Of a DNA stretch of 64,000 nucleotides, positions 15,154 through 23,050 are shown piece by piece. The DNA is from SCTD01 sp036675425 (GTDB lineage Bacteria > Actinomycetota > Actinomycetes > Mycobacteriales > SCTD01): assembly GCA_036675425.1 (NCBI GenBank), contig JAKFFB010000313.1, positions 1 through 64,000 on the forward strand, given 5' to 3'. Position 1 is the first letter of the stretch. Every line of letters starts with the position of its first letter. The notes under the pieces are model-generated. The model ran no database searches. It saw nothing but the letters and a program-made list of their open reading frames with translations, and was not told where the DNA came from. Position numbers and translations under genes: made by a program.

Positions 15154-16142
15154 GAGTCGGGGACGCCGGCCGCGCGCAGGTCGCGACGCAGGTTCGGCGG
15201 CAGCGCGAAGAGCAGGTGCTCCTGCGCTGACTCGACCTCCTGCACGTCGGTGTAGCCACGCTCGCCCAGCCAGGCCATCACGCCCTGCACCAGTGCCTCC
15301 GGCACCGACGCCCCGCTGGTCAGCCCGACGGTGGTCGTGCCCTCCAGCCACGCCTCGTCGATCTCGCCCGCGTCGTCGACCAGGTGCGCCGCGCCCGCGC
15401 CGGCGTCGAGCGCCACCTCGACGAGCCGGACCGAGTTGCTGCTGTTGCGCGACCCGACGACGAGCACCAGGTCGGACTCCGCGGCGATCTCCTTGACGGC
15501 GACCTGCCGGTTCTGGGTGGCGTAGCAGATGTCGGCCGAGGGCGGTCCCTGCAGCAGCGGGAAGCGCTTGCGCAGCGCCTCGACCGTCACATTGGTCTCG
15601 TCGACCGACAGCGTCGTCTGCGACAGGTAGGCGACCTTGCTCGGGTCGCGCACCTCGATGGTCGCGGCCTCGTCGACGCCGTCGACCAGGTGCATGTGCT
15701 CGGGCGCCTGGCCGGTGGTCCCGACGACCTCCTCGTGCCCCTCGTGCCCGATGAGCACGATGTCGAGGTCCTCGGCGGCGAACCGCTTGGCCTCCAGGTG
15801 CACCTTGGTCACCAGCGGGCAGGTCGCGTCGATCGTCTTGAGCTGCCGGGCCTTGGCCTCCTCGTGCACCGTCGGCGCGACGCCGTGCGCGGAGAAGACG
15901 ACGGTGGCGCCCTCGGGCACCTCCTCGGTCTCCTCGACGAAGACCGCGCCCTGCTCCTCGAGCGTCCGCACGACGTGCGCGTTGTGCACGATCTGCTTGC
16001 GGACGTAGACCGGGGCGCCGTAGACCTCGAGCGCCTTCTCGACGGTCAGCACCGCGCGGTCCACACCGGCGCAGTAGCCGCGCGGCTTGGCCACCAGGAC
16101 CCGCTTCGCGGTCGGGTTCGAGGTCGGCGTCATGACCTCCAT
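15150..16142 (-). CDS. ispH: 4-hydroxy-3-methylbut-2-enyl diphosphate reductase (IspH)
   Basis: 330 aa. Catalyses the last step of the MEP pathway, reducing HMBPP to IPP and DMAPP with a [4Fe-4S] cluster. The three cluster cysteines are visible in PRGYCAGVDR (about 24), IDATCPLVTKVH (about 112) and DICYATQNRQ (about 212). Other signatures are SAHGV, IGHEGHEEVVGT and VVGSRNSSNS. Starts at ATG 16142 or 16133; the longer is listed. It supplies precursors for quinones, carotenoids and the cis-prenyltransferase product encoded near 34.5 kb. Confidence 0.97.
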   Translation of the reverse strand: MEVMTPTSNPTAKRVLVAKPRGYCAGVDRAVLTVEKALEVYGAPVYVRKQIVHNAHVVRTLEEQGAVFVEETEEVPEGATVVFSAHGVAPTVHEEAKARQLKTIDATCPLVTKVHLEAKRFAAEDLDIVLIGHEGHEEVVGTTGQAPEHMHLVDGVDEAATIEVRDPSKVAYLSQTTLSVDETNVTVEALRKRFPLLQGPPSADICYATQNRQVAVKEIAAESDLVLVVGSRNSSNSVRLVEVALDAGAGAAHLVDDAGEIDEAWLEGTTTVGLTSGASVPEALVQGVMAWLGERGYTDVQEVESAQEHLLFALPPNLRRDLRAAGVPDS

Positions 16143-16249
16143 CGTACGTCCGTAGGCTCGTCCTGCCCGGTGATCTTCCCCTCGGTGCGTGTACGAGGGG
16201 CAGCCGCGGGCAGGCACTCCGCAACCCCCACTCGACCGAAGGACCTGTC

Positions 16250-17257
16250 ATGCCCAGCCCCGTCCCGACCCCCGTCGCCGCTGCTCTCGGCCTGGTGCCG
16301 ACCGTGCTGGACGGCGTGCGCAGCCTGCCGGGCAAGGCCGTGCAGCTGCCCGTCTACGCGGTGAGCCACGCGCTGACCAGCATCGGCACCGTCCGACAGG
16401 GCTACGACGACCTCGCCGAGCGCGGCGAGCGGCTCATCGCGAAGCTGCGCGGCACGTCGTTCGACGAGCTCGAGGACGGCTTCGAGGACCGGCTGCGGGG
16501 GACGCCGCTGGCGCGGCCGTACGACAAGATCGAGGACGGGCTCGAGGACGCCGCCGAGACCGTGACCCAGCTGGTGCGCAGCGGCACGACCAAGGCCCGC
16601 AAGGCCGCCGGCAGCGCGAGCCGCTCCGCGGGCGAGACGCTCGACAAGGCCGCCGACACCGTCGAGGACGTCGCGGAGAAGGCGGCCGCTCCGGTGGCCA
16701 AGGCCGAGAAGGCCGTGGCGAAGCCCGCCAAGAAGGCCGCGAAGAAGGTCGCCGAGAAGCCTGCCCAGCTGGACCTGGACGTCCCGGAGGCGGAGGCCCC
16801 GAAGGGCGAGCCGACCCCGTCGGCGCCGAAGGTCGACGCCGTGAAGGTCGAGACCGCGGCCAGCCCCGAGATCGTCGAGAAGGTCGAGGAGGTCTCCGCC
16901 ACCGTCGGCGGCGAGGTCGTCTCCCACGACGAGCTGCCGCTGCCGGACTACGACCACCTCACCCTCGGCTCGCTGCGCGGCCGGATGCGCAGCCTCGACC
17001 TGCCGCAGCTGATCCAGATCCGCGACTACGAGAAGGCGCACGCGAACCGGCTGCCGATCGTGACGATGCTCGACAACCGCATCGCCAAGCTGGCCACCGA
17101 CCCGACGACCCCGCTGAGCAGCGGCGGTCAGACGCCCGAGGAGAAGGCCGCTCCCGCGGGCGGCTCCAAGGTGTCGCCGCAGACGGCCGACTCGGGCGCG
17201 AGCAACCCGACCGTGGCCTTCGGCGGGCTGGGCGGCGCGAGCAAGCCCAGCTCCTAG
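16250..17257 (+). CDS. Lipid-droplet-associated-type protein (Lys/Ala-rich)
   Basis: 335 aa. The N-terminal part (about 8-60) has amphipathic and hydrophobic helices (PTVLDGVRSLPGKAVQLPVY). A long Ala/Lys/Glu-rich region (about 95-190, with AEKAVAKPAKKAAKKVAEK) resembles PHA-granule or histone-like proteins. The conserved C-terminal segment LPLPDYDHLTLGSLRGRMRS runs into an LxQLIxIRDYE helix. This layout matches actinobacterial proteins annotated as lipid-droplet-associated, located beside xseA. The charged repeats may bind lipid surfaces or nucleic acid. The ATG at 16250 fits the conserved N-terminus. Confidence 0.75.
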   Translation: MPSPVPTPVAAALGLVPTVLDGVRSLPGKAVQLPVYAVSHALTSIGTVRQGYDDLAERGERLIAKLRGTSFDELEDGFEDRLRGTPLARPYDKIEDGLEDAAETVTQLVRSGTTKARKAAGSASRSAGETLDKAADTVEDVAEKAAAPVAKAEKAVAKPAKKAAKKVAEKPAQLDLDVPEAEAPKGEPTPSAPKVDAVKVETAASPEIVEKVEEVSATVGGEVVSHDELPLPDYDHLTLGSLRGRMRSLDLPQLIQIRDYEKAHANRLPIVTMLDNRIAKLATDPTTPLSSGGQTPEEKAAPAGGSKVSPQTADSGASNPTVAFGGLGGASKPSS

Positions 17258-17263
17258 TCCCCC

Positions 17264-17269
17264 TAGGCT
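17264..17269 (+). promoter_or_regulatory. Leaderless -10 hexamer TAGGCT of xseA
   Basis: TAGGCT ends 7 bases before the GTG of xseA, with no ribosome site between them. It is one of the clearest examples of the recurring NANNNT-N6-7-start pattern. Confidence 0.55.
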
Positions 17270-17276
17270 GCGCCGC

Positions 17277-18476
17277 GTGGGCCTGGCCAACAGCGCGGAG
17301 TCGCCGCTCCCGGTGCGCACCGTCGCCCGGTCGCTGGCCGAGTGGATCGACAGGCTCGGCCGCGTCTGGGTCGAGGGCCAGGTCACCCAGGTCTCCCGCC
17401 GGCCCGGCACGGTCTTCCTGACCCTGCGCGACCCGGTCGCCGACATGAGCCTGACGGTGACCTGCCCGCGACAGGTCTGCGAGGCCGTGGTCCCTCCGCT
17501 CGAGGAGGGCGCGCGGATCGTCGTGCACGCCAAGCCGGAGTTCTACGCCGGCCGCGGCACCCTCAGCCTCAAGGCGATCGAGATCCGCCCGGTCGGGGTC
17601 GGCGAGCTGCTGGCCCGGCTGGAGCGGCTCAAGGCGCTGCTCGGGCAGGAGGGGCTCTTCGCGCCCGAGCGCAAGAAGCCGCTGCCCTTCCTGCCGAACC
17701 GCGTCGGGCTCATCACCGGCCGGGCGAGCGCGGCCGAGCGCGACGTGCTCGAGAACGCCCGGCGACGCTGGCCCGCGGTGGACGTGGACGTGCGCGAGGT
17801 CGCTGTCCAGGGCCATCTCGCGGTCGAGCAGGTGATGGGGGCCCTCGCGTCGCTGGACGCGGACCCGGCCGTCGACGTGATCGTCATCGCGCGCGGCGGC
17901 GGGTCGGTCGAGGACCTGCTCCCCTTCAGCGACGAGGCGCTGTGCCGGGCGGTGTCCCGCTGCCGCACGCCCGTCGTCAGCGCCATCGGCCACGAGCCGG
18001 ACAGCCCTCTGCTCGACCTGGTCGCCGACGTCCGCTGCTCGACGCCGACCGACGCCGGCAAGCGCGTGGTGCCGGACGTGCGCGAGGAGGCGCAGCGGGT
18101 GCGCCAGGCCCGCGACCGCGCGCGCCGGGTGGTGACGCACCTGGTGAGCTCGGAGCGGGCCCGGCTGGAGTCGCTGCGCAGCCGCCCGGTGCTCGCCGAC
18201 CCGCACGTGCTCGTCGACCGCCGCCGCGACGAGGCGCTGTCGCTGCTCGAGCGGGCCCGCCGGTGCACGACCAGCCGCCTGGACCACGCCCGCACCGACC
18301 TCGACCACGTACGCGCCCGCGTCCTCGCCCTCTCCCCCCAGGCGACCCTCGACCGCGGCTACGCCGTCGTGCAGGACGAGCACGACGCGGTCGTCCGCGA
18401 CGCGGATGCGGTGCCGCCGGGCGCCGACCTGCGCGTCCGGCTGGCCAAGGGAGAGCTGCTCGTCACCGCCGAGTGA
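17277..18476 (+). CDS. xseA: Exodeoxyribonuclease VII large subunit
   Basis: 399 aa. An N-terminal OB-fold (about 12-105, VWVEGQVTQVSRRPGTVFLT) is followed by the catalytic domain with ITGRASAAERDVLENARRR, IVIARGGGSVEDLLPFSDE and VSAIGHEPDSPLLDLVADVR, then a C-terminal coiled coil. With XseB it degrades single-stranded DNA in both directions. xseB lies 818 bases downstream, separated by a palindromic region and a GNAT gene. The stop TGA is also the first three bases of a TGATCCAC palindrome. TPTDAGKRVV replaces the more usual AAE at that site. Confidence 0.96.
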   Translation: MGLANSAESPLPVRTVARSLAEWIDRLGRVWVEGQVTQVSRRPGTVFLTLRDPVADMSLTVTCPRQVCEAVVPPLEEGARIVVHAKPEFYAGRGTLSLKAIEIRPVGVGELLARLERLKALLGQEGLFAPERKKPLPFLPNRVGLITGRASAAERDVLENARRRWPAVDVDVREVAVQGHLAVEQVMGALASLDADPAVDVIVIARGGGSVEDLLPFSDEALCRAVSRCRTPVVSAIGHEPDSPLLDLVADVRCSTPTDAGKRVVPDVREEAQRVRQARDRARRVVTHLVSSERARLESLRSRPVLADPHVLVDRRRDEALSLLERARRCTTSRLDHARTDLDHVRARVLALSPQATLDRGYAVVQDEHDAVVRDADAVPPGADLRVRLAKGELLVTAE

Positions 18477-18536
18477 TCCACGCGCAGCCTGAGGTGCTCC
18501 AGGGCGGGTGATCCACCTGGAGATGCGCGTGAATCA
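18474..18536. repeat. TGATCCAC-family inverted repeat overlapping the xseA stop
   Basis: TGATCCACGCGCA (18474-18486) pairs with TGCGCGTGAATCA (18524-18536) with one mismatch. Inside it CTCCAGG (18497-18503) pairs with CCTGGAG, and there is an extra internal TGATCCAC copy (18509-18516). The xseA stop codon is part of the arm. Confidence 0.65.
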
Positions 18537-18586
18537 TCGGCCGACGCACGCCGGGCAGCGGCGGCGCCACACGTGGTGCCGGCCTC

Positions 18587-18751
18587 GCGGTGACTGTCCG
18601 GTCTGGTCGTCACCCCTGCCCTCGTCCGCAGGCTCGTGATCCACGTGAGGTCGTGGGTGGAATCCGTCACGCGAAGCACCCACGACCTCCCGTGGATCAC
18701 CGCGGCAAGCAGGTGCTCGGGCAGGTGGCGACCACGTCGGACAGTCACCGC
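18587..18751. repeat. 165-bp nested palindrome between xseA and the GNAT gene
   Basis: Outer arms GCGGTGACTGTCCG (18587-18600) and CGGACAGTCACCGC (18738-18751) are perfect, and pairing extends inward through TGGTCG and CACC. Inside sits a hairpin with 24-base arms (18636-18659 and 18677-18700, 23 matches) tipped by GTGATCCACG. No ORF in this 316-base gap is convincing; the gap holds only these repeats and the smaller repeat that begins at the xseA stop. Confidence 0.75.
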
Positions 18752-18792
18752 GCGGCGGTCATCAAGGCCTGTGTGGCCAGCGGCCGGAGCGC

Positions 18793-19293
18793 TCAGCGCG
18801 GGCGTACGAACCCCAGCCCCGGTGCCGGCGTGCCCGCCGCCGTCCACGCCATCGTGGCGCCGCCGAGCTCGCGGAAGCCGAACGCCTCGTAGAGCGGGCG
18901 GCCGTCAGGGGTGGCCCGCAGGTCCACCCGCGGGACCTCCAGCGAGGCGAACCACTCCATCAGCGCGGTGAAGACCTGCCGCCCGTGGCCACGTCGCTGC
19001 TGCGCGGGCTCGGTCGACATGGACGCGATGTGCCCGCGCCGACCGTCGACCGTGCCCGGCGCCGGCAGGTGCTCCTCGAGCCAGCCGACGCCGCTGCTGA
19101 CCGCGCGGCCGTCGACCTCGACCACCCAGGCGGCGAAGCGGTCCGGCTCCGCCAGCCGGCGGACGAAGGCGGCCTCGCAGGCGTCCGCCCAACCCGGCAC
19201 GCTCACGTCGCGCCCCATCGCGGAGAGCATCAGGCCGCGCAGCCGGGTCAGGTCGGGAGCATCACCGACGCTCGCGCGCCGTAGGGTCGTCAC
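18793..19293 (-). CDS. GNAT family N-acetyltransferase
   Basis: 166 aa. The acetyl-CoA-binding motif A is visible as STEPAQQRRGHGRQVFTAL, with the preceding strand RRGHIASMS and a C-terminal LYEAFGFRELGG, typical of GNAT proteins. The substrate is not predictable. The GTG at 19293 abuts the xseB GTG at 19294 back to back (CACGTG), with no intergenic base. GAGACT lies 7 bases upstream on its strand, so it is probably leaderless. Confidence 0.88.
   Translation of the reverse strand: MTTLRRASVGDAPDLTRLRGLMLSAMGRDVSVPGWADACEAAFVRRLAEPDRFAAWVVEVDGRAVSSGVGWLEEHLPAPGTVDGRRGHIASMSTEPAQQRRGHGRQVFTALMEWFASLEVPRVDLRATPDGRPLYEAFGFRELGGATMAWTAAGTPAPGLGFVRPR
19282..19287 (+). promoter_or_regulatory. Leaderless -10 hexamer TAGGGT of xseB
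   Basis: TAGGGT ends 6 bases before the xseB GTG. It lies inside the 5' end of the divergent GNAT coding region, so the two promoters overlap each other's genes. Confidence 0.55.
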
Positions 19294-19506
19294 GTGAGCG
19301 AGTCTCCCAGGCCGGGCTACGAGCAGGCGCGCGACGAGCTGGCCGAGGTCGTCCGCCAGCTCGAGCAGGGCGGCGCCTCCCTGGAGCAGTCGCTCGCGCT
19401 GTGGGAGCGCGGCGAGGAGCTCGCGAAGGTCTGCCAGGAGTGGCTCGACGGGGCGAAGGCCCGCCTCGACTCAGCGCTGGCGAAGGGCCCGCAGCAGGAC
19501 CTCTAG
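19294..19506 (+). CDS. xseB: Exodeoxyribonuclease VII small subunit
   Basis: 70 aa, the family size. GYEQARDELAEVVRQLEQGG, LEQSLALWERGEEL and CQEWLDGAKARL are the conserved XseB helices that bind the XseA coiled coil. It starts at GTG 19294 directly after the divergent GNAT start. Its 3' end overlaps the convergent DUF4245 gene by 36 bases. Confidence 0.94.
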   Translation: MSESPRPGYEQARDELAEVVRQLEQGGASLEQSLALWERGEELAKVCQEWLDGAKARLDSALAKGPQQDL

Positions 19507-20025
19507 CTCGGCCCGGTCGGCCGTTGCCCGCGAGGTCCCGACGACCACGGTGACGCCGGAGTAGGAGCGGCTCAGCGACAGGGAGCCGTCGGCGTCCCGG
19601 CGCTGCTCCCAGGCGACGCCGTCCACCACGACGAGGTCCAGCACGGCAGCGTCGCCGACGAGCTCCTCCAGCAGTCCCGGAGCGGCACCCGCGGCGAACT
19701 CCGCGTACTCCTCCTCCGGGGTCACCCAGCCGACGCGCAGCGAGCGGGCGGCGCCGTCGTAGGTGGCGGAGGTGGCCTGCCAGCCGGCCGGCAGCTCCCC
19801 GGGCACCGGGACGCCGGGCGCGTCGCGGGTGAAGGCCTCGACCGCCTGCGAGGGATCCACGACGCGGATCTCCGCCTCGTCGCTGGACGGGGCGCGGGCG
19901 AGCAGCCAGACCGGGACGATCACCAGGATCACCAGGCCGAGCGACCGGACCATGTCGAGCGCCGTCTCGCGGCCGCGCTTGCTCTTCTTCGGCGCCTCGA
20001 CGGGCGACTCGACCTGCGTGCTCAC
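19471..20025 (-). CDS. DUF4245 membrane-anchored protein
   Basis: 184 aa. A short Lys/Arg-rich N-terminus, one membrane helix (about 26-43, SLGLVILVIVPVWLLA) and an extracytoplasmic domain with VPVPGELPAGWQATSATYD and SLRVGWVTPEEEYAEF. This is the actinobacterial DUF4245 family, commonly beside xseB and glpX. The GTG at 20025 has GACACT 6 bases upstream (leaderless). Function unknown. Confidence 0.85.
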   Translation of the reverse strand: MSTQVESPVEAPKKSKRGRETALDMVRSLGLVILVIVPVWLLARAPSSDEAEIRVVDPSQAVEAFTRDAPGVPVPGELPAGWQATSATYDGAARSLRVGWVTPEEEYAEFAAGAAPGLLEELVGDAAVLDLVVVDGVAWEQRRDADGSLSLSRSYSGVTVVVGTSRATADRAELEVLLRALRQR

Positions 20026-20042
20026 CCCATCAGTGTCGCTGG

Positions 20043-21200
20043 TCAGCGGGAGGCCAGCACCTCGGCCATGTCGTCGAGCACGCCGAGCGCCTCGTCGAGG
20101 GTGTTGTAGAAGTGCGGCGAGACGCGGATCCCGACGCCCGGGCGGTGGTCGACCACGGTGCCGCGGGCGATCAGCGCGTCGTGCACGCGGGTGCTGTCGC
20201 CCGGGTCGATCGTCACGTGGCCACCGCGCTGCGCCGGGTCCTGCGGCGACCGCACGGTGAACCCCCGCTCGAGCGCCGCCTCGAGCAGCGGCCGCGTCAT
20301 CGACTGGGACCGATCGCGCACTCGCGCCATGCCGATCTCGGCGAGGGCGGCGTAGGCGGGCTCGGCGGCGTACGCCGCGGGGACCCCCGGCGTGCCTCCG
20401 GCGAAGCGGCGGATGCCGGGGGCGTAGGCGTTCTCGGGGTCGAACGCGAACGGCGCGACCTGCCCGAACCACCCGGTCGTCACCGGCTCCAGCCGGTCCA
20501 CCAGAGCCGGGCTCACGTGCATCCAGCCGTTGCCCGGCCCGCCGGAGAGGTACTTCACCGAGCCGCCGAGGTAGACGTCGCAGCCGAGCTCGACGACGTC
20601 GACCGGCAGCGTGCCCGCCGCCTGGTAGCCGTCGACCACGGCGAGAGCGCCGACGGCGTGGGCCTTCTCGATGATCGGCGCGAGGTCGACGATCGTCGAG
20701 GTGCGGAAGAGCACGTGGCTGCACTCCACGAGCTGGGTCCGCTCGTCGATGGCGTCGACCATCCGCTGGACGTCGAAGGAGATCCCGTCCGGCTCACCGG
20801 GCACGACCACGGCCTCGCCGCCGAGCCGGCCGATCTGCGACCAGGTGTGCAGGCTGCCGGGCCACTCGAGCGCGCTGGTCACCACCCGGTTGCGCGGCCC
20901 GGTCCAGCCGAGGCTGACCACGAGGTCGCCGAGCAGGTCTGCGACGTTCTGCCGCATCACCGTGGTGCCCGGGGGCGCGCCGACCAGCGAGCCGACGAGG
21001 TCCGCCACGCGCTCCACGAACGGCGCCCAGGTCTCCCAGGCCACGACCCCCTGCTCGGCCCACAGGTCGGTGAACTCGGCCAGCCGCTCGCGCGTCCCGC
21101 GGTGCATCGCGCCGAGGGTGTGGCTGGCGAGGTAGGTCCTGCGCTCCAGCACCGGGTAGTCCGCGCGCCGGCTGATCAGGTCGTCATGGAGGCTGCTCAC
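20043..21200 (-). CDS. PLP-dependent aminotransferase class V / kynureninase-like
   Basis: 385 aa. A fold-type I PLP enzyme. DGYQAAGTLPVDV holds the cofactor Asp and GGSVKYLSGGPGNGWMHV the Schiff-base Lys; SHVLFRTSTI and the C-terminal GIRVSPHFYNTLDEALGVLD are typical of kynureninase-like or cysteine-desulfurase-like members. Kynureninases are about 410 aa, and I cannot tell the substrate. The GTG at 21200 overlaps the previous stop as GTGA. Confidence 0.85.
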   Translation of the reverse strand: MSSLHDDLISRRADYPVLERRTYLASHTLGAMHRGTRERLAEFTDLWAEQGVVAWETWAPFVERVADLVGSLVGAPPGTTVMRQNVADLLGDLVVSLGWTGPRNRVVTSALEWPGSLHTWSQIGRLGGEAVVVPGEPDGISFDVQRMVDAIDERTQLVECSHVLFRTSTIVDLAPIIEKAHAVGALAVVDGYQAAGTLPVDVVELGCDVYLGGSVKYLSGGPGNGWMHVSPALVDRLEPVTTGWFGQVAPFAFDPENAYAPGIRRFAGGTPGVPAAYAAEPAYAALAEIGMARVRDRSQSMTRPLLEAALERGFTVRSPQDPAQRGGHVTIDPGDSTRVHDALIARGTVVDHRPGVGIRVSPHFYNTLDEALGVLDDMAEVLASR

Positions 21201-21787
21201 GGACGAGCCGTCCCGGTCGGCGTCCCCCAGACCGGACCCGAGGTCGCGGCGGCGGCCAGCAGCGGAGCGGGGTCGATCTCGACCAGCGTCTCGGGGATCC
21301 CGCGGTCCGGCCAGCGGCAGCCGATGACCAGCGGACCGGCCGGCGGGAGCGGGTGCAGCCAGTACTCGCCGTTCCAGCTCAGCCCCGCGGTCTTCGAGCC
21401 GAGCAGCACCAGGCCCGGCTCGCCGCCCTGCACGACCGGCGCGTCCCGGGTGCCGCTCTTGGCCGAGCGCCCGTCGGAGAACACGATGCCGAAGCGGAAG
21501 CGCCCGGGACTGCGGCTGAAGTCGTTCATGGAGTACGCGATGTCCTCGGACTTCTGCTCGTCCGCGAAGAGCACGACGGCGCTCAGGTGCAGGCCGTCCG
21601 AGTAGGCCGTGATGCCGCGCACGGCGACCACCACCTCCGGTGTCCGGGCGAGCAGGAAGGACGACAGGGCGAGCACGCCCACCTCGTCCTCGGGCGGGCC
21701 GGACTGCGGCGAGCGGTGCTTGCGGTGGTTCTCCCAGTCGGCTCCGCTGCGGGTCGCCCGCGGCGGCTCGTCGTCGAACAGGCTCAT
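21197..21787 (-). CDS. Conserved-looking hypothetical protein
   Basis: 196 aa, not recognised. A hydrophilic start (FDDEPPRATRSGADWENHRK) is followed by beta-rich sequence with VVVAVRGITAYSDGLHLSAV, GRFRFGIVFSDGR and GEYWLHPLPPAGPLVIGCRW. It has no signal peptide or membrane helix. It overlaps both neighbours by 4 bases, so it is co-translated with the PLP enzyme and a TetR regulator. The order of strands suggests a beta-sandwich; the function is unknown. Confidence 0.7.
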   Translation of the reverse strand: MSLFDDEPPRATRSGADWENHRKHRSPQSGPPEDEVGVLALSSFLLARTPEVVVAVRGITAYSDGLHLSAVVLFADEQKSEDIAYSMNDFSRSPGRFRFGIVFSDGRSAKSGTRDAPVVQGGEPGLVLLGSKTAGLSWNGEYWLHPLPPAGPLVIGCRWPDRGIPETLVEIDPAPLLAAAATSGPVWGTPTGTARP

Positions 21788-22395
21788 GACGTCGGCCCCG
21801 GTCGTCCGATGCGGGCGATGAGCTCGAGCACGTCGCCGGCCAGCCGGTGCGCAGCGTCCTCGTTGTCGCAGACCGCCACCTCGTGGCCGGCCTCGCTCAC
21901 GACGGTGGTCAGGACCAGCACCAGCGCATCACCCCACGGCTCGACGTCCTCCGGACCCGACGACAGCAGTGTGGCGTTCCGGCGGGTCCACTCGCGGTAG
22001 CGACGCCGCGCCACCAGCTCGAAGCCGGGCGGGCCGCCGCCGGCGAGGAACAGCCGCGCCAGGTCGCGCTCGGTCCAGCAGCCCTCGAGGTAGGCACGCG
22101 ACCCCGCCACGAACAGGGCCACCGGGTCGGACTCGCCGCCCTGGGCCGCCACGCGTACCGCCTCCACCGCGCGCGCCTCCTGGCGCTGCTGGAAGTCCTC
22201 GTAGAGCGCCAGGTAGAGCTCGGCCTTGCCGCCGAAGTGGTGGTAGAGGCTGCCCACGCTGGCGCCGGCTCCGGCGACGACCTCCGCGATGGACGCCTCC
22301 GCGAAGCCCGAGGCGCAGAAGACCTCGCGGGCGGCGTCGAGCAGCGCGCCGCGCGTCGTGGCCGCGCGACCCGGTCGCGTCGAGACGGTGCTCAC
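21784..22395 (-). CDS. TetR/AcrR family transcriptional regulator
   Basis: 203 aa. The N-terminal HTH shows RGALLDAAREVFCASGFAEA, SIAEVVAGAGASVGSLYHHF and GGKAELYLALYEDF. The C-terminal helical domain contains GSRAYLEGCWTERDLARLFL. It starts at GTG 22395, which overlaps the flavin-reductase stop as GTGA. The effector is unknown; the flavin reductase directly upstream in the same operon is a candidate target. Confidence 0.88.
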   Translation of the reverse strand: MSTVSTRPGRAATTRGALLDAAREVFCASGFAEASIAEVVAGAGASVGSLYHHFGGKAELYLALYEDFQQRQEARAVEAVRVAAQGGESDPVALFVAGSRAYLEGCWTERDLARLFLAGGGPPGFELVARRRYREWTRRNATLLSSGPEDVEPWGDALVLVLTTVVSEAGHEVAVCDNEDAAHRLAGDVLELIARIGRPGPTS

Positions 22396-23015
22396 GCACC
22401 GCTCGCGATCTCGGCGTACGGCACGCGTCGCCGGGCGCTGACCTCGCCGACGGTGGACCACTCGTTGGCGCCGAGGCGTGCCACCGGCTTGAGCAGGTCG
22501 ATGGCCGGCCGGTCGTCGCGCAGCACCCGCTCGTCGACCGCCACCCAGACGACCTGTCCGAAGACGACGGTCGAGTCGCCGGGCTGCTCGTCGGTGCCGA
22601 ACGAGCGGGTCCCCACCACGCGGCACTCGATCGCGACCGGCGACTCGGCCACCCGGGGCGGGGTGACCATCCGGCTCGGCTCGCGGGTCAGCCCCACCGC
22701 GTCGAACTCGCTGACGTCAGCGGGGTAGTCCGTGCCCGTGCGGTTGACCGACTCGATCAGCTCCTCGGGGCAGAGGCTGATCACGAACTCCCCCGTCGTA
22801 CGCGCGTTGCGGAGCGAGTCCTTCGCGCCGACGGACGTGAACTGCACCACCGGGGGGCTGACCGAGCTGATCGTGAAGAACGAGTGCGGCGCGAGGTTGT
22901 CCACGCCGTTGGCCGATCGGGTCGAGACCCAGGCGATCGGGCGCGGCACCACGACGCTGTTGAGCAGGGGGTAGATCGCACGACCGAGGACGGAGGGGTC
23001 GTAGTCGCGGCGCAC
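22392..23015 (-). CDS. Flavin reductase family protein
   Basis: 207 aa. A split-barrel FMN-binding domain with YPLLNSVVVPRPIAWVST, GVDNLAPHSFFTISSVSPP and KDSLRNARTTGEFVISLCPE, as in flavin reductases and related FMN-binding proteins. It probably binds FMN and may supply reduced flavin; no partner oxygenase is nearby. The GTG at 23015 has CAGAGT 6 bases upstream. It is divergent from glpX. Confidence 0.9.
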   Translation of the reverse strand: MRRDYDPSVLGRAIYPLLNSVVVPRPIAWVSTRSANGVDNLAPHSFFTISSVSPPVVQFTSVGAKDSLRNARTTGEFVISLCPEELIESVNRTGTDYPADVSEFDAVGLTREPSRMVTPPRVAESPVAIECRVVGTRSFGTDEQPGDSTVVFGQVVWVAVDERVLRDDRPAIDLLKPVARLGANEWSTVGEVSARRRVPYAEIASGA

Positions 23016-23037
23016 GGGCCCACTCTGCCACCGGCGT

Positions 23038-23043
23038 TAGGGT
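23038..23043 (+). promoter_or_regulatory. Leaderless -10 hexamer TAGGGT of glpX
   Basis: TAGGGT ends 7 bases before the glpX ATG, with no ribosome site. The longer frame starting at 23042 would begin inside this hexamer, so the ATG at 23051 is preferred. Confidence 0.55.
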
Positions 23044-23050
23044 GCGCAGC

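Noticed and set aside
18477..18792. Possible tRNA or small RNA in the repeat-filled gap after xseA
   Set aside because: Strong stems exist, but no cloverleaf, anticodon arm or T-loop consensus; they fit inverted repeats better.
18359..18847. 162-codon minus-strand frame over the 3' end of xseA and the palindromic gap
   Set aside because: It overlaps xseA and is made mostly of palindromic repeat; no family resemblance.
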